8,504 nt of DNA from JAZLIT01 sp045617525 (GCA_045617525.1 JAZLIT010000027.1:1-8504); one strand, 5' to 3'; counted from the first letter of the stretch, positions 1-7,144 are shown. Made by a program: numbers and translations. The notes: a model not told the origin generated them from the letters alone.

Positions 1-86
1 ATTAAAATTGCTGTGTTCATTGTTAAATCCCCCTCTATCTATCCCGAATTGTAAATTGAATTTGCTAGATTAGCAACTGCTCCCAT

Positions 87-129
87 AAAAAAACTGCCTA
101 GAAATGGATTCGTGACATTTCCAGGCAGT
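87..129 (-). terminator. Intrinsic terminator after panD
   Basis: Read on the minus strand, a 14-bp stem (129-116 pairing with 106-93, ACTGCCTGGAAATG against CATTTCTAGGCAGT, with one G-U wobble) is followed directly by a run of T residues (complement of A87-A92). The loop is 9 nt. It lies 10 bp past the panD stop codon and ends the panBCD unit. The wobble pairs only in the minus-strand transcript (A-C mismatch on the other strand), which fixes the direction. Positions 1-86 beyond it hold no gene I can support. Confidence 0.9.
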
Positions 130-138
130 CTCTATCAT

Positions 139-522
139 TTACATAATTGTCGCTTCAGGTTCGTGCGCAATCATCTCTTTAATTGTGTTTTTTTCACCCA
201 TAATTGCTACAGTTGGCGTGTGTGTTGCCGCTTCCTTATTATCCACATACACGTAGGAAATAATAATAACAATATCACCTTTTTGTACGAGGCGAGCTGC
301 TGCACCGTTTACGCAAATTACACCTGATCCGCGCTCACCTGCAATAATATACGTCTCAAAGCGCGCGCCGTTGTTATTGTTGACGATATGCACCTTCTCA
401 TTCGGTAGCATGCCGACTGCATCTAATATATCTTGGTCGATTGTAATCGATCCTACATAGTTTAAATCTGCCTGTGTCACTTGTGCACGGTGAATTTTAC
501 TGTTCATCATCATTCGTAGCAT
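139..522 (-). CDS. panD: Aspartate 1-decarboxylase proenzyme (PanD)
   Basis: Cytosolic pyruvoyl enzyme that decarboxylates L-aspartate to beta-alanine, the amine half of pantothenate. I use the ATG at 522 (protein MLRMMMNSKIHRAQ..., 127 aa, the usual family length) rather than the in-frame ATG at 540. With this start the self-cleavage pair falls at Gly24-Ser25 (YVGSITID), and Lys9, Arg54, Thr57 and Tyr58 fall at the classical E. coli numbers. Ser25 becomes the pyruvoyl group after backbone cleavage. The start follows the panC stop by one base (TAAaATG), with a purine-rich GAAGGGGA in the end of panC as a modest ribosome binding site, so translation is probably coupled. It is the last gene of panBCD and is followed by an intrinsic terminator. 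Nothing looks damaged. Confidence 0.96.
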   Translation of the reverse strand: MLRMMMNSKIHRAQVTQADLNYVGSITIDQDILDAVGMLPNEKVHIVNNNNGARFETYIIAGERGSGVICVNGAAARLVQKGDIVIIISYVYVDNKEAATHTPTVAIMGEKNTIKEMIAHEPEATIM

Positions 523-523
523 T

Positions 524-1378
524 TTAATTATCCCCTTCACTTGCGAAAATTAAATTATCGATTAATCGCGTTTTCCCAATATACACTGCTGCTGCAAGTA
601 AATATTTCGATGTCGAATCTGTAATTTCAGCTAAATCTGGATAGGATAAAAATTCTAAATAGTCGATACGGCCATTTGTGTGCGCTACTAGATGCTGCTT
701 CGCTAATTGTAGCGCTGCTGGAGCATCGTTCGTCTTTAAGAAATGGTCCTTCGCCAACTGTAACGACGCATAAATTGCTGGCGCTTGTGCACGCTCTGTT
801 TCAGATAAATACACGTTACGACTTGATTTCGCTAAGCCGTCCTCCTCACGTACAATCGGAACCGTTTTAATTGTTAATGGGAAATTAAAGTCGCGTACAA
901 GCGTCTCAATAATCGCCACCTGCTGCGCATCCTTTTGGCCAAAATAAGCAGTTGTTGGCTCAGCTAGATTAAATAATTTTGATACAACTTGAATGACGCC
1001 ATCAAAATGACCTGGACGACTCGCGCCGCAAAGAATCGTTGCCTGGCGTCCTGCCGTTAATTTTATGCCGCCGTTTGCCGGATACATTTCCTCCACAGTT
1101 GGTGCAAACACGACGTCAACACCAGCACTCTCTGCCAACGCTGAATCACGTGGCAAGTCACGTGGATAGGAATCAAAATCCTCATTCGGGCCAAATTGCG
1201 TTGGATTGACAAATATACTCATAATGACTAAATCATTTTCGGCCTTTGCGTCTCGTGCCAGAGTTAAATGACCATCATGTAAAGCACCCATTGTTGGCAC
1301 AAGTCCAATTGTTAGGTTTTCGGCTTTCGCCTGGTGAACAATTTGCTTTAAGGCTGAAATTGTATGAACGACCTTCAT
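524..1378 (-). CDS. panC: Pantothenate synthetase (pantoate--beta-alanine ligase, PanC)
   Basis: ATP-dependent ligase joining pantoate and beta-alanine through a pantoyl-adenylate to give pantothenate. The protein is 284 aa, typical for the family, with a Rossmann-type nucleotidyl-transferase fold. Visible motifs: HDGH at 34-37 (the HxGH nucleotide-binding signature, within PTMGALHDGH), FVNPTQFGPNEDF around 56-68, RPGHFDGV at 121-128, FGQKDAQQ at 146-153, and KSSRN at 184-188 (the KMSKS-like loop). The ATG overlaps the panB stop by one base (TAATG) and is preceded by GGAGG about 9 nt upstream inside panB. It sits between its two partner genes, which supply its substrates: panB leads to pantoate and panD supplies beta-alanine. 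A panE-type ketopantoate reductase is not in the window. Confidence 0.97.
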   Translation of the reverse strand: MKVVHTISALKQIVHQAKAENLTIGLVPTMGALHDGHLTLARDAKAENDLVIMSIFVNPTQFGPNEDFDSYPRDLPRDSALAESAGVDVVFAPTVEEMYPANGGIKLTAGRQATILCGASRPGHFDGVIQVVSKLFNLAEPTTAYFGQKDAQQVAIIETLVRDFNFPLTIKTVPIVREEDGLAKSSRNVYLSETERAQAPAIYASLQLAKDHFLKTNDAPAALQLAKQHLVAHTNGRIDYLEFLSYPDLAEITDSTSKYLLAAAVYIGKTRLIDNLIFASEGDN

Positions 1379-2214
1379 TAACTTTCGCCTCCGTAAAGAG
1401 AAGTTAATTCTTCTTCTTTCATCGTAAACGTATGCTGTGGTGCCGGGAATGTTTGCGCTTTAACTGCATTTACATAACCCATTACACCTTTTTCAATTTC
1501 AGGTCCAACCTGTGCAAACGTTTCCACAAATTTCGGCATATGATGATTTCCAAAGCGGAGTAAATCGTGATACACAAGTACTTGCCCATCAGCTTCAACA
1601 CCCGCGCCAATCCCAATTGTCGGCACCGTTAACACATTAGATACAAGCTGTGTTAATTGATGTGGAATACATTCTAAAACAACTGCACATGCGCCAGCCT
1701 CTTCAACAGCCTTGGCATCCTCAATTAACTGCGCCGCTTGCTCTGCCGTCTTACCCTGTACTTTATAGCCACCTAATACGCCTGCAGATTGTGGTAATAA
1801 GCCTAAATGTGCGACTACTGGAATACCTGCGTTCGTCAACTTACGAATAACGTCGACAACCTCTCCTGCACCCTCAAGCTTCAAGGCATTTGCGTTCGTG
1901 TCCTGCAGCATACGTACCGCTGTTTTCAATGTTTCATTTGGATCTCCATGATAAGAACCAAAAGGCATATCTACAATCACAAACGAATCCTTCGCCCCGC
2001 GTCGTACTGCTTTCCCGTGGTGAATCATATCGTCCACCGTTACACGCATTGTTGAATCATAGCCAAGTACAACCATGCCTAATGAATCGCCAACGAGGAT
2101 CATCTCCACGCCAGCCTCTTCTGCAAACTTTGCAGCCGGGTAATCATAGGCTGTCATCATAACAATCTTTTCACCCTGCTGCTTCATCTTTAAAAAATCA
2201 CTTGTTGTTTTCAT
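1378..2214 (-). CDS. panB: 3-methyl-2-oxobutanoate hydroxymethyltransferase (PanB)
   Basis: Transfers a hydroxymethyl group from 5,10-methylene-tetrahydrofolate to alpha-ketoisovalerate, giving ketopantoate, the first committed step to pantothenate. The protein is 278 aa, a TIM-barrel enzyme. Key residues are in place: Mg2+ ligands Asp43 (VGDSLG), Asp82 (VDMPFGSY) and Glu114 (ALKLEG), Lys112 for substrate binding, and catalytic Glu181 (VLECIP). The start has a strong ribosome binding site, AAAGGAGG, 8 nt before the ATG. It is the first gene of panBCD. Upstream is a gap that contains an intrinsic hairpin ending only about 31 bp before this ATG, so the panB transcript either starts inside a very short stretch or reads through or past that hairpin. 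Confidence 0.97.
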   Translation of the reverse strand: MKTTSDFLKMKQQGEKIVMMTAYDYPAAKFAEEAGVEMILVGDSLGMVVLGYDSTMRVTVDDMIHHGKAVRRGAKDSFVIVDMPFGSYHGDPNETLKTAVRMLQDTNANALKLEGAGEVVDVIRKLTNAGIPVVAHLGLLPQSAGVLGGYKVQGKTAEQAAQLIEDAKAVEEAGACAVVLECIPHQLTQLVSNVLTVPTIGIGAGVEADGQVLVYHDLLRFGNHHMPKFVETFAQVGPEIEKGVMGYVNAVKAQTFPAPQHTFTMKEEELTSLYGGES

Positions 2215-2245
2215 AATTGCTCCTCCTTTTAAAGAAGAACTCGAT

Positions 2246-2283
2246 AAAAAATACCCTTCTATCTAAAAGTAGACAGAAGGGTA
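2246..2283 (-). terminator. Intrinsic terminator between birA and panB, possibly an attenuator in the panB leader
   Basis: On the minus strand, TACCCTTCTGTCTA (2283-2270) pairs with TAGATAGAAGGGTA (2265-2252) as a 14-bp stem with one G-U wobble and a 4-nt loop, followed immediately by six T residues (complement of A2246-A2251). The wobble becomes an A-C mismatch on the plus strand, and the plus strand lacks an adjacent T-run, so it works in the minus direction. It would end the dapB-to-birA transcript. Only about 31 bp remain between it and the panB ATG, mostly taken by the ribosome binding site, so a separate panB promoter downstream of it is unlikely. It may therefore also act as a conditional element for panBCD (inference). 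Confidence 0.85.
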
Positions 2284-2472
2284 GCGTCAGTTTTTTCATA
2301 CATGACTACGCATCGATTCTTCTATCCCTGTCTGGTGTAGATCAAGGTAGATCCTATTGTTTTTTAAATGAAATAGTTTTGAGGGTACAGTTCAAAATTG
2401 ATACTGTCCTTCCCTATCACTATAGCAAGAATCGAAAAAAAAATATAGTTTTTTGTAGTTTTTAGGTGTAAT
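2284..2472 (-). promoter_or_regulatory. birA-panB intergenic leader, candidate extended -10 promoter at 2419-2427
   Basis: This non-coding stretch lies between the birA stop and the terminator hairpin. On the minus strand it holds TGcTATAGT (2427-2419), an extended -10 type sequence with no convincing -35, which could start a panBCD transcript. Also present: a repeated GTAGATC on the plus strand (2337-2343 and 2347-2353, ten bases apart), and, just before the terminator on the minus strand, GTAGTCA and TGACGCTAC, which can pair with a two-base bulge. No T-box (no AGGGTGGNACCGCG) and no riboswitch that I recognise. The promoter call is weak. Confidence 0.3.
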
Positions 2473-3462
2473 TTAAAGAAGTTCAATATCAGCAGAATAT
2501 ACGGATGCAATGGTTCCATCAGCTTTTTTGATTTCGAGTACGCCCGAATCTGTAATGCCAATTGCAACACCCTCAATTACTTCCCGCATAGTCGTTGCCT
2601 TCACTTGATTACCGATCGTACAGCTTGCTTGTTCCCATAATCGCTTAATAACTGAAAAACCATTTTTCACATACATCACTGAATAATTTTCTAAATAAAG
2701 TAGGATTTCTGCCAGTAATTCGGCGCGGTCTAGCTTGTCCACCCCACACTCAAGTGCTAAAGATGTCGCAATCGATTGGAGCTCCTCGGGGAAATCCTGC
2801 ATCGTTTGATTGACATTTATGCCGATTCCAATCAACAAGGCACGGATTTGATCCGTTTCTGCGACCATTTCCGTTAAGATACCGGTGCATTTCCTGCCAT
2901 TAATTAAAATATCATTCGGCCATTTAATTTGCGCATTTACTTGTGGATATAAGGATTTTATCGCATTTACAATTGCTACTGCGGCCACTAATGTAAATTG
3001 CGGCGCTAGGTGTGGCGGTATTTCAGGGCGAAGAATACAAGTCATCCATAAGCCTTTCCCCTTCACTGAATTCCACTCACGTAGCATACGTCCTCGACCA
3101 TTTGTTTGCGCTTCTGCAAGCACAATTGTCCCATGAGGCGTGTTTTGCGCAACTAATTCATGCGCAATTACTTGCGTTGAAGCAATCTCGTCATATAAAT
3201 AAAGGTGACGCCCAAGTTCCTTCGTGTTTAAAAGCGGTTCGATGCGCGCTTGTGTTAATTTTTCTGGCTGTGTCGTCAGTATGTATCCACGCTTTTTCAC
3301 CGTTTCAATCACATAGCCTTCTTCTTGCAAACGTTGAATCTGCTTCCAAATAGCCGTGCGACTCATTTGAAGTTCGTCTGCAAGAAATTGACCGGATAGG
3401 GGCTGTCCCTCTGCTGAAATTAAATAGCGAATAATTTCATCCTTTGTGGAGTAATGCATCAT
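2473..3462 (-). CDS. birA: Bifunctional biotin--protein ligase and biotin operon repressor (BirA)
   Basis: Activates biotin as biotinyl-5'-AMP and attaches it to a lysine of carrier proteins such as AccB or pyruvate carboxylase. The N-terminal domain lets it also act as a repressor. The 329-aa protein has a winged helix-turn-helix at about 8-60 (SGQFLADELQMSRTAIWKQIQRLQEEGY), then the ligase domain with GRGRM at 122-126 (biotinyl-AMP loop, GRGRxxxxW), KWPND at 180-184, the catalytic lysine region GRKCTGIL at 189-196, and a C-terminal SH3-like domain ending in SVYSADIELL. It begins inside the 3' end of cca. The alternative ATG at 3459 is one codon further in and is better spaced from AAAGGA, so it may be the real start. 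No BirA-box-like operator is visible here. Confidence 0.95.
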   Translation of the reverse strand: MMHYSTKDEIIRYLISAEGQPLSGQFLADELQMSRTAIWKQIQRLQEEGYVIETVKKRGYILTTQPEKLTQARIEPLLNTKELGRHLYLYDEIASTQVIAHELVAQNTPHGTIVLAEAQTNGRGRMLREWNSVKGKGLWMTCILRPEIPPHLAPQFTLVAAVAIVNAIKSLYPQVNAQIKWPNDILINGRKCTGILTEMVAETDQIRALLIGIGINVNQTMQDFPEELQSIATSLALECGVDKLDRAELLAEILLYLENYSVMYVKNGFSVIKRLWEQASCTIGNQVKATTMREVIEGVAIGITDSGVLEIKKADGTIASVYSADIELL

Positions 3463-4600
3463 ACCATTCCTTTATCGCCGATTTTTCATTCTCGACTTCA
3501 CGTGTTAATATTGCAATTTTCAGTTGCTCTAAATGCACCTTCACCCAAGGGCCACGCTTTACGGGATTCCATTCTAGTAATTCCTTACCTGAAACCGCCA
3601 TATCTTTCATTGATTGGATGACAAGTTCATTTTTCGCTTTTATAATAGTTGATTCTGCATGCGAAGTTTCGCCCTGCCATTTGCGAATCGCATTGGCTGC
3701 CAAAAGCTCATCTTGCCCATAATTAAATAAAGTAAGCGCGTCCCAATTAGCATTTGACACCTTGATTAGATGCCCTACTCTGTTGGCGAAAAGCTTCACT
3801 TTATTCGAACATTTATAGCGTGTTAGAACTTGCGCTTCGGGATTTAAATAATGAAAATATGCCCAGCCTTGTAGCGCTGAAACATTATGGACTGCATGCC
3901 AATCCTCTGCATTAAAATCCCCATCTAGAGACTGTTCAAGGTCACTTTCAGCAACGGCCTCAATGCCTAATGCTGGAAATGAGCTCGCGAATATTTTCTC
4001 AAGCTCCTGAGCAATACGCTCGGTCGCGATATCTTGAATGTAATCTGCTTTATCCTGCATTGCACGCAGCGTTTTTTCTTCAATCACAAAGCCTAATTGC
4101 GCGCGAAATCTTGCTGCACGTAACATCCTTAACGCGTCCTCAGAGAATCGTTCACTCGCATCTCCTACTGCACGAATAAGGGATGCGTTTAAATCTTCAC
4201 GTCCACCATACAAGTCAACCACTTCATTATTCGCCTTCATCGCCATTGCATTAATGGTGAAATCACGGCGCTTTAAATCCTCCGCAAGCGAACGCACAAA
4301 CTGCACTTCATCCGGTCGTCTTCGGTCTGAATAAGTAGATTCCGTTCGATATGTCGTCACTTCAACAGGGGGCATACAATCGACAACAAGAATCGTGCCA
4401 TGCTCAATCCCGACATCGACCGTATTTTTGAATACTTGCTTCACTTGCTCTGGTAATGCTTCTGTCGCTACATCCACATCATTGGATTCACGGTTTAATA
4501 GTTTATCACGCACAGCACCGCCAACAATGACGGCCTCATAACCATTATGTTCAAGCGCATCTATGACTTGTAAAGCTGCATCCCACTGTTTACTCGACAT
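3437..4600 (-). CDS. cca: CCA tRNA nucleotidyltransferase (class II)
   Basis: Adds or repairs the 3'-terminal CCA of tRNAs from CTP and ATP without a nucleic-acid template. I place the start at 4600 (MSSKQWDAALQVID, 387 aa): it directly follows the bshA stop (TAAgATG) and has GAGAGG six bases upstream, while the longer reading from 4651 adds a non-homologous-looking, Trp-rich 17-residue leader that overlaps bshA. Head-domain motifs: VGGAVRD at 26-32, catalytic DVD at 41-43, RRRPDE at 93-98, RRDFTINAMA at 111-120 (motif C/D region), and EDALRMLRAARF at 155-166. The C-terminal half is the less conserved body and tail domain that binds the tRNA acceptor stem. The length is close to Bacillus CCA enzymes. 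Its end overlaps the birA start by 26 bp. Confidence 0.94.
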   Translation of the reverse strand: MSSKQWDAALQVIDALEHNGYEAVIVGGAVRDKLLNRESNDVDVATEALPEQVKQVFKNTVDVGIEHGTILVVDCMPPVEVTTYRTESTYSDRRRPDEVQFVRSLAEDLKRRDFTINAMAMKANNEVVDLYGGREDLNASLIRAVGDASERFSEDALRMLRAARFRAQLGFVIEEKTLRAMQDKADYIQDIATERIAQELEKIFASSFPALGIEAVAESDLEQSLDGDFNAEDWHAVHNVSALQGWAYFHYLNPEAQVLTRYKCSNKVKLFANRVGHLIKVSNANWDALTLFNYGQDELLAANAIRKWQGETSHAESTIIKAKNELVIQSMKDMAVSGKELLEWNPVKRGPWVKVHLEQLKIAILTREVENEKSAIKEWYDALLHKG

Positions 4601-4601
4601 C

Positions 4602-5735
4602 TTAAACCTCTCCCACCAAACGTGCATATACTTCTTCATATTGTGCCACAATCATTTCTGATTGGAATTTCTCACTAATTGTTGCAAATGCGGCTTTTCT
4701 AAACTTCTCAAGCTTCGCATCATCACTTAAAATCGATAGTGCATACGCTGCAACTGCGTCCGTATCACCAAGCTCAACAATATAGCCATTTTTCCCGTGA
4801 TCAATTACTTCCGGAATACCGCCAATATTTGTGCCGATACCTGGCACGCCACAAGCCATTGCTTCTAAAAGCACAAGTCCAAACGATTCCTTTTGGGACA
4901 GGAGTAGCTTTAAATCGCTAATCGCAAATAATTCGTTTACATTTTCCTGTTTACCTAAAAATAAAATATCCGAGCGATAAGGAGCATCCTTGATTGCTTC
5001 CGTAATACGGCGACGCTCTGGCCCATCACCCACTAATAAAAGTTTTGCAGGCATTATTTTGCGTATTTTAAAGAATGAATCCACAATATCCGGCAAGTTT
5101 TTTAGCTTACGGAAATTCGAAACATGAATAATTACGCGTTCTTCAGGACGAATTCCAAACTGTTCTTTTAACGTACCTGGATCTCGCGGATAAAAAACTT
5201 GCTCATCCACAAAATTATAAATCGTTTCAATTTCTTTTGATGTCTCTAATTTTTCATACGTCTCTAATTTAAGCGAATTCGACACAGTTGTTACGACATC
5301 TGACTTTTCAATGCCATATTTTATCGCAGGCGTTAACGTCGAGTCTTCCCCTAAAACCGTAATATCAGTCCCGTGTAGCGTCGTAACGATTTTAATAGCT
5401 TGTCCACTCATTTCACGTGCAAGTACCGCGCAAACGGCATGTGGAATCGCATAATGCACATGTAAAATGTCTAGCCCCTCATTTTTAATAACATCGGCCA
5501 TTTTACTCGCTAATGCAATGTCATATGGGGGATATTGGAACACCGAATATTGATTCACTTGAACCTCATGAAAAAATACATTTGGATAAATTTTATTTAA
5601 TCGAAACGGCATACTTGATGTGATGAAATGAATTTCATGACCGCGCTCCGCTAGCATTTTTCCCAGTTCAGTGGCGATAACACCAGAGCCACCTACCGTG
5701 GGATAACATGTAATACCAATTTTCAATTTTCTCAT
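4602..5735 (-). CDS. bshA: N-acetyl-alpha-D-glucosaminyl L-malate synthase (BshA)
   Basis: GT4-family retaining glycosyltransferase that transfers GlcNAc from UDP-GlcNAc to L-malate, the first step of bacillithiol synthesis, in the cytosol. The 377-aa protein has two Rossmann domains (GT-B fold). Visible features: the N-terminal CYPTVGGSG loop at 10-18, HGTD at 121-124, the VSNFRKLKN sugar-nucleotide region at 205-213, and the E-x7-E signature Glu283...Glu291 in KESFGLVLLEAMACG. The ATG follows GAGAGG by about 10 nt, 26 bp after mgsA. In B. subtilis a deacetylase gene, bshB1, lies between mgsA and bshA; there is no room for one here, so the GlcNAc-malate deacetylase must be encoded elsewhere (for example a BshB2 type). 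A generic GT4 enzyme is the main alternative, but sequence and locus both favour BshA. Confidence 0.95.
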   Translation of the reverse strand: MRKLKIGITCYPTVGGSGVIATELGKMLAERGHEIHFITSSMPFRLNKIYPNVFFHEVQVNQYSVFQYPPYDIALASKMADVIKNEGLDILHVHYAIPHAVCAVLAREMSGQAIKIVTTLHGTDITVLGEDSTLTPAIKYGIEKSDVVTTVSNSLKLETYEKLETSKEIETIYNFVDEQVFYPRDPGTLKEQFGIRPEERVIIHVSNFRKLKNLPDIVDSFFKIRKIMPAKLLLVGDGPERRRITEAIKDAPYRSDILFLGKQENVNELFAISDLKLLLSQKESFGLVLLEAMACGVPGIGTNIGGIPEVIDHGKNGYIVELGDTDAVAAYALSILSDDAKLEKFRKAAFATISEKFQSEMIVAQYEEVYARLVGEV

Positions 5736-5761
5736 AGATGTCTGTCCTCTCTACCTTCCGA

Positions 5762-6175
5762 TTAAAATCGGCGCTCACGAATAATACGCCAATCGACAAA
5801 GCCTTCCTTCAAGCCTTTTAATAAAATCTCAGCTGTCCCCATATTTGTCGCAAGTGGAATATGATATAAATCGCATAATCGTACTAATGCTGCTACATCT
5901 GGCTCATGTGGTTGTGCTGTTAATGGATCACGGAAGAAAAATACCATATCCATTTCATCATTTGCGATCATTGCACCAATTTGCTGGTCCCCACCTAATG
6001 GACCTGATCGAAAGCGTGTAATCGATAAGCCCGTCGCCTCTGAAATAAGTAGCCCCGTTGTTCCCGTCGCGTATAGTTCATGTTCTTCTAAAATATCCTT
6101 GTAGGCAATCGAGAAATCGATTAAATTATCTTTTTTTCGATCATGTGCAATTAGTGCAATTTTCATTTGCTTCAT
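5762..6175 (-). CDS. mgsA: Methylglyoxal synthase (MgsA)
   Basis: Converts dihydroxyacetone phosphate to methylglyoxal and phosphate, a glycolytic overflow bypass. The 137-aa protein matches the family length. Using E. coli roles, with an offset of eight residues: His11 (H19), the phosphate-binding ATGTTG loop at 36-41, catalytic Asp63 in GPLGGDQQIG (D71), Asp83 in RDPLTAQPHEPD (D91) and His90 (H98). ATG at 6175 lies 8 bp after the dapB stop and has no clear ribosome binding site. The in-frame ATG at 6166 gives MKIALIAHD, matching the usual family N-terminus (134 aa), and is an equally good start. Bacillithiol, whose first enzyme is encoded next, is a known route of methylglyoxal detoxification in Bacillus, which makes the linkage sensible. 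Confidence 0.95.
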   Translation of the reverse strand: MKQMKIALIAHDRKKDNLIDFSIAYKDILEEHELYATGTTGLLISEATGLSITRFRSGPLGGDQQIGAMIANDEMDMVFFFRDPLTAQPHEPDVAALVRLCDLYHIPLATNMGTAEILLKGLKEGFVDWRIIRERRF

Positions 6176-6183
6176 CTCATTTC

Positions 6184-6978
6184 TTAAAGTAAATTCTCTA
6201 ACCCATATACTAATTTATTTAATGTCATCACTTCATCTACGCAATACACGATTCCACCCATAAAGGACTGGCGATTCAATGAGTCATGACGAATTGTCAA
6301 TAATTCGCCTTCTCCACCAAATAATACTTGCTGATGCGCCACTAATCCAGGCAAGCGTACTGAATGAATATGCATGCCCTCAAAATTGGCACCGCGCGCT
6401 CCTTCAAGTAATTCTGTTTCATTCGGATGTCCTTGTGATTTCGCCTTACGTACTTCCGAAATCATCTGTGCCGTTTTAATTCCCGTGCCAGATGGTGCAT
6501 CCAACTTTTGATCGTGATGCATCTCAATAATTTCAACATCTGGTAAATATTTTGCTGCTTCTTTTGCAAATTTCATCATTAAGATGGCGCCTATTGCAAA
6601 ATTCGGTGCAATAATCGTTCCTAATCCTTTTTCCTTCGCTAATTGTGTTAATTCCTCTAATTGGCTATCGGTAAAACCTGTTGTACCAACTACAGGACGC
6701 ACACCTAATGTTAAAGCTTGCTTTGTATGGGTATAAACTGAATGGGGATTGGTTAAGTCTACAAGTACGTCTGGTTTTGTGTCTTCAACTAATCGTTCAA
6801 AATCGGTATAGATTGGCACTAAATATGATGCAGGAAATAGTTCAAGTGAAGCTAATGTTTCACCAGCTTGTTTATAATCCAAAACTGCTACTAATTCTAC
6901 ATTGTCTTTCTTCATCATTGTATGTACTGCTTCTGCACCCATTTTACCACGGGCACCAGCGATTGCTACTTTAATCAT
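6184..6978 (-). CDS. dapB: 4-hydroxy-tetrahydrodipicolinate reductase (DapB)
   Basis: Reduces the DapA product to tetrahydrodipicolinate with NAD(P)H, in the diaminopimelate/lysine pathway. In spore formers the branch also feeds dipicolinate. The 264-aa protein has the N-terminal nucleotide-binding GARGKMG at 8-14 (GxxGxxG), GTTGF at 98-102, APNFAIG at 124-130, and the substrate and catalytic stretch EMHHDQKLDAPSGTG at 152-166, with His154/His155, Lys158 and the SGTG loop. The ATG follows a GAGGT ribosome binding site about 9 nt upstream. It is the first gene of the dapB-mgsA-bshA-cca-birA block, with a strong consensus promoter and a leader of roughly 60 nt. No lysine riboswitch fits in that short leader. 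Confidence 0.97.
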   Translation of the reverse strand: MIKVAIAGARGKMGAEAVHTMMKKDNVELVAVLDYKQAGETLASLELFPASYLVPIYTDFERLVEDTKPDVLVDLTNPHSVYTHTKQALTLGVRPVVGTTGFTDSQLEELTQLAKEKGLGTIIAPNFAIGAILMMKFAKEAAKYLPDVEIIEMHHDQKLDAPSGTGIKTAQMISEVRKAKSQGHPNETELLEGARGANFEGMHIHSVRLPGLVAHQQVLFGGEGELLTIRHDSLNRQSFMGGIVYCVDEVMTLNKLVYGLENLL

Positions 6979-7044
6979 TCAAATCGGACCTCGCTTTTTT
7001 ATTAGTAAAGTTAAAAACGGAATAAGGAATTCAACCCTATTCTT

Positions 7045-7073
7045 ATCGTATAGATTTCAGTAAGTGTTGTCAA
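7045..7073 (-). promoter_or_regulatory. Sigma-A type promoter of the dapB block
   Basis: On the minus strand, TTGACA (7073-7068, a perfect -35) is separated by exactly 17 bp from TACGAT (7050-7045, -10). Transcription would start near 7038, giving a leader of about 60 nt before the dapB ATG. The -35 hexamer overlaps that of the opposing promoter by five bases. Confidence 0.8.
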
Positions 7074-7095
7074 AACATGAAAAATGAAACATAAT
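7067..7095 (+). promoter_or_regulatory. Sigma-A type promoter of the YitT-family gene
   Basis: TTGTCA (7067-7072, -35) and CATAAT (7090-7095, -10) with a 17-bp spacer. Transcription would start near 7102, about 43 nt before the ATG. The -35 lies on the same TTGTCAA heptamer used on the other strand by the dapB promoter. The short leader contains an imperfect inverted pair, CGTTTGAAA (7104-7112) and TTTTAAACG (7120-7128), which could be a weak hairpin or an operator half-site pair. Confidence 0.75.
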
Positions 7096-7144
7096 AGAGT
7101 TTGCGTTTGAAACAGAAGTTTTTAAACGTGTTAAGGAGGTTTAT

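Noticed and set aside
62..76. TTGCTA-gat-TAGCAA palindrome downstream of the panD terminator
   Set aside because: Six-base arms with a three-base spacer are expected by chance in AT-rich DNA, and no gene context supports an operator.
523..540. Longer N-terminus for panD (6 extra residues)
   Set aside because: The 522 start gives exactly 127 aa and puts the cleavage site at Gly24-Ser25.
1890..2162. 90-codon plus-strand open frame within panB
   Set aside because: It is antisense to a confidently identified gene with conserved catalytic residues and encodes no recognisable protein; the same holds for the other opposite-strand frames in this block.
2252..2283. Plus-strand terminator from the same hairpin
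   Set aside because: On the plus strand the stem has an A-C mismatch, the T-run starts eight bases later, and there is no plus-strand gene upstream.
2430..2472. A/T-only hairpin with a long T-run right after birA as its terminator
   Set aside because: The pairing contains almost no G-C pairs, so it would be unstable; the 2246-2283 hairpin is far better.
4601..4651. Longer N-terminus for cca (17 extra residues)
   Set aside because: It overlaps the end of bshA, lacks a ribosome binding site, and adds a Trp/Met-rich leader unlike CCA enzymes, whereas 4600 has GAGAGG and a coupled TAAgATG junction.
6979..7040. Lysine riboswitch before dapB
   Set aside because: The leader from the predicted start is about 60 nt, much too short for the lysine aptamer, and shows only a weak AT-rich hairpin.
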